DNA of 12,207 nucleotides. It comes from Clostridiaceae bacterium. Its GTDB lineage: Bacteria > Bacillota > Clostridia > Oscillospirales > Acutalibacteraceae. Shown here in pieces: positions 6,902 through 12,207 of this stretch. Location: positions 1 through 12,207 of the forward strand of contig CAJGBX010000036.1 in the NCBI GenBank assembly GCA_904501685.1, given 5' to 3'. The notes under the pieces are model-generated. The model saw only the letters and a program-made list of their open reading frames with translations, made no database searches and was not told the origin of the DNA. Each line of letters opens with the position of its first letter. Positions within the stretch are counted from its first letter, which is position 1. Made by a program: the position numbers and the translations under genes.

Positions 6902-9214
6902 CTAAACTGCTTTTTCTATTATTGCGGCAAAAACGGTAATATCGTCATCGTGACCGTCCTGTCGCCGCCTGCGTGCGACTGTGGCTATACGTTCGGATAG
7001 TTGCTTGGCTCCGCCGTCACCGAAGGCTTCAACCTCAGCACAAATCCAATCTGTACCCTCCGAGCAGACTCCGTCCGACATCATTAAAAGTATATCGTCC
7101 TCGCGAAGTGTTACGGTTGCCTTATCAAAGCCGACCTCGTGCAAAATTCCCGCCGGTAAAGATTTACACTCGGCTCTTCCGGTACGGCCGTTACGGCGAA
7201 CGATTGTCGGTGCCGCACCTGCCTTAAACATATCGGTTTTGCCGTTATACAGGTCGATACTCGAAATATCCACCGTTGCCAACGACTCGTCTGCAGATTT
7301 GTAAAGCATTGCCGAATTGACAAGCCTTAAGGTACAGTCATACCCAAAGCCTGCCTTTAAAAGCCGTTCGACTAAAGCCGACGTCATTGCACTGTCAACC
7401 GCCGCACGACCTCCGCTACCCATTCCGTCGCTGACGATAATTACCAAATGGCCGCGACCGTCGAAAAAGTAGCGGCAGGTATCTCCGCAATGCTGATTTT
7501 TGCCTTGATTGAATTGAGTAAGACCGCAATCAACCGAGTAAACTGCCTTTTCGGTTACGGTGATATAACAGCCTCGGTTGGCTCGGTTGATTTCGGGCGG
7601 CTCAAGGTCACGCTCGCAGACATCTTGAAGACGGTTTAATATCTTCAGTCGGTTAATGGGAATCTCAGGCATATTGGAAAGCCTTATTTCAATACTCAGC
7701 CTACCGTTTTTATCAATAATACAGCTACATTCGTCGGCATTGATATTAATCTCCTTCAAGGCTGCCGAAACCCGTCCTGCAAGCTCGATATCATAGTCAA
7801 TGGCAGTTTGAAATTCATCCGACAGTTCATTGAGCATACCTGCAATGCCCTCCATTTGGTCGGACACTATACCTCGCATCTCGCCTACCCTTTTTTCGGC
7901 TGAGATTTCGCTCAAAAAATCGGTATAATGCCGAGTCAACGAGTCCTCAAAACGCTCAAGCCTTAAGCAACGCTCACAAAACTCATCGGGTGCCTCGGCA
8001 AGACTTATAGGACGGCACCTACGTACCGCATCACTCAACGCCAGCACCGCATCAACCGTTTTGTCCTTTTGCTTTTCCCAGCAATACCCGTGAAATGAAC
8101 AGCCCTTGCAGGCATCGTTTTCAATTTTATGTAATACTTTATTAAAGCTCGGCCTTCCGCTTATGGCAAGACACCTTGCAACATCCTCTACCGTTTCGGA
8201 AACTCCGTGCAGAGCCGTTGCGGCAAAGCCTAAACGCATTGTAAGTGTTCGCCGCAAGCCCTTTTGGTCAGGCGTTACGGTAGGTGTTGCCAAAAGAGTA
8301 GTTATCGCCGCCGTCAGGGTTTTAGGCAACAGTAGAAATATCAGCGCCGCCGTTGTAACCTCGGCAAGCAGAATCAGCGGTTGGACCTTAGCTCCCGTCA
8401 CTGCAACCCAACCAAGCGGCGCCGCTATTGCTGTTAATGCAGTTGCTGTTTTCCCGTAGCCCGAAAAAACACCGCTTATAAGTGCCGTAAAACAAAAGGA
8501 CAATGCCACTGACGGTTCACCGTTTGACATTACGGTTACGGTTGCCAAAGCTATGCCGAAAACCGCAGATGCACCAACCTTTAAATACCTGGACGCCAAC
8601 AAAACACATACAAATCCGAAAATATGACCTACCGATATGCCATCAAAGCTTAACGGAAAAATCGAAACCAAAAACAGACTTACTGTTATCATTACAGCCG
8701 CTACCTGCTCCTGACCGGTGCCCACCCTTAAGGTGCCGCTGCCAATAGCGGATTTACTTATAAAATAGGCTGAACCAAAAGCAATCAGTCCTTCGGCAAG
8801 CGCCAACAAGACGCCGTTTAGTGAGGTTGTCCCCGCTGAAGCAAGACTGACGCCTGTAATTACTGTAAATGCGGTTATTCCCGACCATAAGGCGTTTTTG
8901 CCTATGCCCTTTAGTCCTGCTAAAATAAATCTGATTACAGTTATAGCAAGCAGTGCAACGGTATACCGCAGGGTCGATATGCTTTCAAGCGGCAAAAAAT
9001 ATCCGAATGCCGAGCCGATAACTGCTCCTATTATGTATTTTAAGGGCACTCCTGCCGTCAAAGCGGCTCCTAACGGCAGCATTGAGCCTACCAGTCCCGT
9101 TCGCGCCATCAAAAATCCCAAAACGGTAACTCCGATATGCCTTGCCGCACCCTCTAACCGCTCGAGCGGTTTTACCCACCATTTATCCCCTACCGATGTG
9201 ACTTCCCTTATCAT
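6902..9214 (-). CDS. spoIIE: stage II sporulation protein E (SpoIIE), serine phosphatase
   Basis: SpoIIE dephosphorylates the anti-anti-sigma factor SpoIIAA-P at the asymmetric septum, releasing sigma-F in the forespore; it also contacts FtsZ. The 770-residue protein is slightly shorter than B. subtilis SpoIIE (827). Residues of about 28-310 are a multi-pass membrane domain of roughly ten helices. A cysteine-rich stretch follows (C369-x2-C372-x5-C378W, then C400, C413, C416). A helical regulatory region runs to about 545. The PP2C-type phosphatase domain occupies about 550-770, with metal-binding aspartates in SDGMGSG (Asp596), SDG (Asp714) and HDDDIT (756-760). The start is fixed by AAAGGATG, whose plus-strand complement is at 9222-9229. 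The gene is monocistronic between two terminators, and its promoter has Spo0A-type features. It marks the organism as a genetically equipped spore former. Confidence 0.97.
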   Translation of the reverse strand: MIREVTSVGDKWWVKPLERLEGAARHIGVTVLGFLMARTGLVGSMLPLGAALTAGVPLKYIIGAVIGSAFGYFLPLESISTLRYTVALLAITVIRFILAGLKGIGKNALWSGITAFTVITGVSLASAGTTSLNGVLLALAEGLIAFGSAYFISKSAIGSGTLRVGTGQEQVAAVMITVSLFLVSIFPLSFDGISVGHIFGFVCVLLASRYLKVGASAVFGIALATVTVMSNGEPSVALSFCFTALISGVFSGYGKTATALTAIAAPLGWVAVTGAKVQPLILLAEVTTAALIFLLLPKTLTAAITTLLATPTVTPDQKGLRRTLTMRLGFAATALHGVSETVEDVARCLAISGRPSFNKVLHKIENDACKGCSFHGYCWEKQKDKTVDAVLALSDAVRRCRPISLAEAPDEFCERCLRLERFEDSLTRHYTDFLSEISAEKRVGEMRGIVSDQMEGIAGMLNELSDEFQTAIDYDIELAGRVSAALKEININADECSCIIDKNGRLSIEIRLSNMPEIPINRLKILNRLQDVCERDLEPPEINRANRGCYITVTEKAVYSVDCGLTQFNQGKNQHCGDTCRYFFDGRGHLVIIVSDGMGSGGRAAVDSAMTSALVERLLKAGFGYDCTLRLVNSAMLYKSADESLATVDISSIDLYNGKTDMFKAGAAPTIVRRNGRTGRAECKSLPAGILHEVGFDKATVTLREDDILLMMSDGVCSEGTDWICAEVEAFGDGGAKQLSERIATVARRRRQDGHDDDITVFAAIIEKAV

Positions 9215-9247
9215 TTTAAAACATCCTTTTTTATTGTAGGTGATAAC

Positions 9248-9281
9248 ATTATACTACTTCTGATAAGGTTTATTTTGTCAC
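9248..9281 (-). promoter_or_regulatory. spoIIE promoter with a 22-base spacer
   Basis: Read on the minus strand, GTGACA (9276-9281, five of six to TTGACA) precedes a perfect TATAAT (9248-9253) by 22 bases. The hexamer at the usual 17-base distance is AAAATA, which is no -35 element. Over-long spacing is the known hallmark of Spo0A-activated sigma-A promoters such as B. subtilis spoIIG and spoIIE. Initiation near 9241 would give a leader of about 27 bases. Confidence 0.65.
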
Positions 9282-9290
9282 TGTACGGCA
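9274..9290 (-). promoter_or_regulatory. tandem 0A-box-like sites (Spo0A operator candidate)
   Basis: On the minus strand TGCCGTA (9284-9290) and TGACAAA (9274-9280) each match the 0A-box consensus TGNCGAA at six of seven positions. They lie in the same direction and are exactly 10 bases apart, one DNA turn, as in known tandem Spo0A sites. The downstream copy overlaps the -35 hexamer. Either site alone would be weak evidence; the spacing, direction and position together make it persuasive. Confidence 0.55.
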
Positions 9291-9322
9291 GAGTTTTTTA
9301 TATTGTTTTAAGAAAAAAGGTC

Positions 9323-9356
9323 AAAAAAAGTACCGATGCAGTAGCATTGGTACTTT
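9323..9356 (-). terminator. terminator of the murF-ddl-transporter transcript
   Basis: On the minus strand, AAAGTACC then ATGC pair across a TACT loop with GCAT and GGTACTTT, a 13-position stem (9327-9356) with one A-C mismatch. It runs into a T-run of seven (9323-9329, the first three within the stem). It begins seven bases after the transporter stop and separates that transcript from the spoIIE promoter. Confidence 0.85.
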
Positions 9357-9362
9357 AAATAA

Positions 9363-10553
9363 TTATAAATAATTTCCGCCTGAAAAATCTTTATCAACAG
9401 TGATGACACACTGATAGGTCGAATCAAGGTCGGAAGCTAAGCTTCTTACTGCCGCTTTTATCTGAGAATTGGTCATACTGCAATCGGCAGGCACCAAAAC
9501 ATCAAAAATAAGGTTGTTCTGCTTTTCGCCCTTAACCATTCTGAAATCGTGTATGGTCATACCGTCGTAAAGCTTTGAAACCCTTTGTGACATTTCAAGG
9601 CGAACACTGTTGACCTCGTCATCATCTGTGACAATCGGGTCCATATGTATAACCGCTTCAATGCCGGTCTTTTTCTTAATGTCACGCTCGCAGGCGTCAA
9701 TCATTTCGTGACAAACCAAAATATCACAGCTTGCCGAAACCTCAACATGTAGAGAAACAAAGCTTCTGCCGGGGCCGTAATTATGAACAATCATATCGTG
9801 AATTCCCAAAAACGACGGCTCAGCAAAAACGATTTTTTTGATATCATCGACCGTTTTGGCATCGGGAGCCAAACCAATTAAGGGGTCCATAGTCTCCCTG
9901 AGGCTTATAAATCCCGAATAAAGAATAAACAGTGCCACGAAAATGCCGACTATCGGGTCAAGGTATTTTACAAAGCCGACCGTAGGCATTGCCTTACATA
10001 CAATTGCAACCGCCAAAACCGCCGAAGTCGAAATACAGTCATTAAGACTGTCGGTTGCGGTGGCCTTTAACGCACCCGAGTCAATTGCTTTGCCGAGCTT
10101 TTTATTGAAAACCGACATCCATAGCTTAATCAAAATCGAAACCGTTAAAATTATAATGGGCAACAGCCCCGCATCGGGAACGGCAGGATTACCAAGCTTT
10201 GATGCCGATTCGGTCAGCAGTTCAAAGCCGACCAGCATAATAAGCACCGAAACCAAGGCCGCCGACATATATTCCATTCGCCCGTGACCGAAGGGATGCT
10301 CGGGGTCGGCAGGCTTTGAAGCGATTTTAAAGCCAAGCATAGTAACTACGCTTGAGCCCATATCCGAAAAGTTGTTAAAGGCATCGGCCACCATCGAAAC
10401 CGAGCCGGCAAGCGTACCTGCCAAAAACTTAATGCCGAAAAGTACCAAATTACAAATAATTCCGACAATACCTGCCAAAGCACCGCACCTTGAACGGTTT
10501 TTCTCGCTCGACGGACTGCCCTTTATAAAAAGCTTTAATAAAATGCTTGTCAT
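9363..10553 (-). CDS. cation diffusion facilitator (CDF) metal exporter, Mn-type site, extended C-terminus
   Basis: This 396-residue protein belongs to the CDF family of divalent metal/proton antiporters in the cytoplasmic membrane. Family marks are SVSMVADAFNNFSD in helix 2 (51-64), the loop PADPEHPFGHGRMEY (81-95) and ATATDSLND in helix 5 (164-172). By alignment to YiiP, the transport site is Asn60-x3-Asp64 plus Asp168-x3-Asp172, with no histidine. Zn transporters usually have His in helix 5, while Mn exporters such as MntE use an Asn/Asp set, so Mn2+ is the better guess. About six helices end near residue 220. A usual CDF cytoplasmic domain follows (about 235-310), then some 85 further residues that look like a second copy. 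The ATG overlaps the ddl stop by four bases, so the gene is coupled to ddl. A terminator follows. Confidence 0.9.
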   Translation of the reverse strand: MTSILLKLFIKGSPSSEKNRSRCGALAGIVGIICNLVLFGIKFLAGTLAGSVSMVADAFNNFSDMGSSVVTMLGFKIASKPADPEHPFGHGRMEYMSAALVSVLIMLVGFELLTESASKLGNPAVPDAGLLPIIILTVSILIKLWMSVFNKKLGKAIDSGALKATATDSLNDCISTSAVLAVAIVCKAMPTVGFVKYLDPIVGIFVALFILYSGFISLRETMDPLIGLAPDAKTVDDIKKIVFAEPSFLGIHDMIVHNYGPGRSFVSLHVEVSASCDILVCHEMIDACERDIKKKTGIEAVIHMDPIVTDDDEVNSVRLEMSQRVSKLYDGMTIHDFRMVKGEKQNNLIFDVLVPADCSMTNSQIKAAVRSLASDLDSTYQCVITVDKDFSGGNYL

Positions 10554-11737
10554 AGCTTACCCTTTGAGCCCTTTGCACCAAAGCTCGACTCGTTTAAAAT
10601 ATTTGTATCAATGGTGAACATTGTGTTTTCTCTTTCACGCTGACGCTTAAATGCCAATGAAATAAGACGGTCTATAAGTGCAGGATACTTCAAATCGGTT
10701 GCCTCCCACAAATAGAACGAAAGCGAGCCGGGAATTGTATTAATCTCGTTAACATAAACCTTATCGTTATCGGCAGAGTCCATAAGAAAATCAATTCTTA
10801 CAACACCCGAGGCTCCGATTGCCTTAAAGGTTTCGACCGCAATGTTTTGAATTTCCTGAGTTTTCTCGGCACTTAAATCGGCAGGGAGCTTACGGCTTAA
10901 GGATGCCATACCCTTTGAACCCGATTTAGAAGCATTTGCCCTATATTTATCGTCATACGACAGAATTTTATCATGCATAACCGGCTCCTCAAGTGCTGAC
11001 GGCTTGCAGTCGTTACGGTCACCCAAAACCGAGCAGTTAATCTCACGAAGACTTGTTACTGCATGCTCAATAAGTACGCGGTCGGCAAACGAACAGGCTA
11101 AATCAACCGCCGAACGCAGCTCCTGCTCATCCTCAACCTTGGAAATGCCGACACTGGAGCCCAGATTTGCCGGTTTTACTATCATAGGATAGCCGATTTC
11201 CTCGGTTACCTTTTTTACAATTTCATCAGCCTTCAGGCCCCACTCACGTGCACCGAAATCAATACAGCGAAGAGTCGGGATTCCGCGGTCCAACAAAACA
11301 TTTTTAAACAGCACCTTATCCATACCCAATGCCGACGACATAACATCACAGCCGACATAGGGCAGTCCCAAAGTTTCCAAATAGCCTTGAATTGAGCCGT
11401 CCTCACAATTGGTGCCGTGCACAATCGGAAATGCAACATCAACACTCAACGGCTTTTTCTTATTGAATAAGCCGCTATTAAGGTACTGCAGTACGACCTT
11501 GCCTGCCTTAGGTACAAAGGCAACCGGCTCGGCATTGCCCTCAATATCACCCGTCTTAAAGGTTTCGATGTCGGCTAAAGCCTCGCCGGAATAAAATACC
11601 GACTGCTTAGACATATAAACGGGAATTACGTTATACTTTTCGCGGTCGATATTACCCATTGCCTGCACTGCCGAGATAATCGAAATTTCGTGCTCAACAC
11701 TTCGTCCGCCAAAGATAACGGCTACATTGGTTTTCAT
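10550..11737 (-). CDS. ddl: D-alanine--D-alanine ligase
   Basis: Ddl joins two D-alanines using ATP to make the dipeptide that MurF, encoded just upstream, adds to the peptidoglycan precursor. The 395-residue protein shows the ATP-grasp order. FGGRSVEHEIS (9-19) has Glu15 for the first D-Ala. HGTNCEDG is at 107-114, Lys188 is in IVKPANLGSSVG for ATP, the omega loop starts at DDKY (262-265), and Arg314 and NEIN (330-333) are the oxyanion and Mg ligands. The usual PGxTSHSL segment reads PGSLSFYLW (336-344). A C-terminal extension of about 30 residues ends in a Gly/Lys-rich tail. The start has AGAGGGT, complement at 11744-11750. The gene follows murF by 18 bases and overlaps the transporter gene. 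It is a housekeeping ligase rather than a van resistance ligase, since no vanH or vanX neighbour is present. Confidence 0.95.
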   Translation of the reverse strand: MKTNVAVIFGGRSVEHEISIISAVQAMGNIDREKYNVIPVYMSKQSVFYSGEALADIETFKTGDIEGNAEPVAFVPKAGKVVLQYLNSGLFNKKKPLSVDVAFPIVHGTNCEDGSIQGYLETLGLPYVGCDVMSSALGMDKVLFKNVLLDRGIPTLRCIDFGAREWGLKADEIVKKVTEEIGYPMIVKPANLGSSVGISKVEDEQELRSAVDLACSFADRVLIEHAVTSLREINCSVLGDRNDCKPSALEEPVMHDKILSYDDKYRANASKSGSKGMASLSRKLPADLSAEKTQEIQNIAVETFKAIGASGVVRIDFLMDSADNDKVYVNEINTIPGSLSFYLWEATDLKYPALIDRLISLAFKRQRERENTMFTIDTNILNESSFGAKGSKGKL

Positions 11738-11755
11738 TAAAATACCCTCTTTCAG

Positions 11756-12207
11756 TTATTCTAAATAGTTATCGGGAAGGTCGTTCTCAAAAAGGATAAC
11801 GGTATTGGAATCGAGCATAGGACTAAACAGTCCTACCGCCTCCTTAAAGCTTGAAACGACATATAAGTTTTCCTCCAAGAAGCCTTGTGCTCTTACACCC
11901 TCAGCTATAGGAACCGACCGCTTTTGTCCCACCAAAATTATAATGTCGGACTGTTTTGCAGCCTCCTGGCCCAAACGTCGGTTGGCTTCGTATTCCTTTT
12001 CGCCCAATTCAACAAGACCCGGTGTAACCATAATCTTCTTCATTTTGTCAAAGCTGCCCAAAACCCTTGCCGCCTCAAGACAACCCTCGGGATTAGAGTT
12101 ATAAGCATCGTCAATCAGCGTAGAGCCGTTAATGTAGCTTTTAAGCTCCAAGCGGTGCTCGGCAGGCTTTAGCTTTGACACCGCAAAGGCAATCTCCTCG
12201 GGTGTCA
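11756..12207 (-). CDS. murF: UDP-N-acetylmuramoyl-tripeptide--D-alanyl-D-alanine ligase MurF (3' part only)
   Basis: The frame is open to the right edge and ends at TAA (complement at 11756-11758), giving the last 149 complete codons. This is the C-terminal domain of a Mur ligase. It has the EHRLE substrate motif, then DDAYNSNPEG, the strand-turn VTPGLVELGEKE, and a closing ENDLPDNYLE. In Mur ligases this Rossmann-like domain binds the incoming amino acid or dipeptide; in MurF that is D-Ala-D-Ala. DDAYNSNP and the adjacent ddl favour MurF over MurC, MurD or MurE. The catalytic ATP-binding domain lies outside the window. The GTG that would read as a start at 12181 is internal, because coding sequence (TPEEIAFA) continues upstream of it. 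Any promoter for this transcript is also outside. Confidence 0.92.
   Translation of the reverse strand, partial: TPEEIAFAVSKLKPAEHRLELKSYINGSTLIDDAYNSNPEGCLEAARVLGSFDKMKKIMVTPGLVELGEKEYEANRRLGQEAAKQSDIIILVGQKRSVPIAEGVRAQGFLEENLYVVSSFKEAVGLFSPMLDSNTVILFENDLPDNYLE

Noticed and set aside
8106..8459. Antisense frames across spoIIE (also 8503-8748 and 8898-9239).
   Set aside because: They are shadows of the membrane-domain coding sequence, with low-complexity translations and no start signals.
9943..10287. A plus-strand frame of 114 codons across the CDF gene.
   Set aside because: It is fully antisense to a clear transporter gene whose helices and metal site are intact, and it has no supporting signal.
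10550..11737. Ddl as part of a vancomycin-resistance (van) cassette.
   Set aside because: No vanH, vanX, vanR or vanS-like gene is near, and the gene sits in the normal murF-ddl context.

Overview
The window looks like chromosomal housekeeping DNA of a spore-forming Gram-positive anaerobe of the class Clostridia, probably near Oscillospiraceae/Ruminococcaceae. The evidence is a full-length stage II sporulation phosphatase gene (spoIIE), a Gram-positive style lipoprotein foldase, a split M16 peptidase pair of the YmfF/YmfH kind, strong purine-rich Shine-Dalgarno sites, and simple hairpin-plus-T-run terminators. The genus cannot be named from sequence reading alone. I see no mobile element, tRNA, rRNA, CRISPR array or phage gene. 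Base composition and codon habit look even from end to end.

Left half, plus strand (1-6842). The window opens in the last 38 codons of a gene, probably the mfd transcription-repair factor. A 182-base gap with a candidate promoter and a leader hairpin leads to a PrsA/SurA-like lipoprotein (300-1604), which ends in a strong terminator. Next come two M16 peptidase subunits joined by an ATGA overlap (1689-2966 without the zinc motif, 2963-4234 with HFLEH). A perfect hairpin and a TATAAT box separate them from lgt (4338-5279), folD (5282-6133) and a small secreted, membrane-anchored protein of unknown role (6168-6842). Lgt attaches the lipid to lipoproteins such as the foldase at the left. FolD supplies one-carbon folates.

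Right half, minus strand (12207-6902). Transcription enters from the right through murF (3' part only), ddl and a cation diffusion facilitator transporter whose start overlaps the ddl stop. Ddl makes D-Ala-D-Ala and MurF joins it to the peptidoglycan precursor, so two consecutive cell-wall steps are adjacent. A terminator follows. Then spoIIE is read from its own promoter, which carries the marks of Spo0A control: -10 and -35 hexamers 22 bases apart and two 0A-box-like heptamers exactly 10 bases apart at the -35. A bidirectional terminator separates spoIIE from the convergent plus-strand genes.

No wholly new system is visible. The observations most worth a second look are the Spo0A-type architecture in front of spoIIE, the Ser/Thr tract that splits the parvulin-like region of the foldase, a CDF transporter with an apparent second cytoplasmic domain and a His-free metal site, and unusual residues in conserved motifs of Lgt and Ddl.
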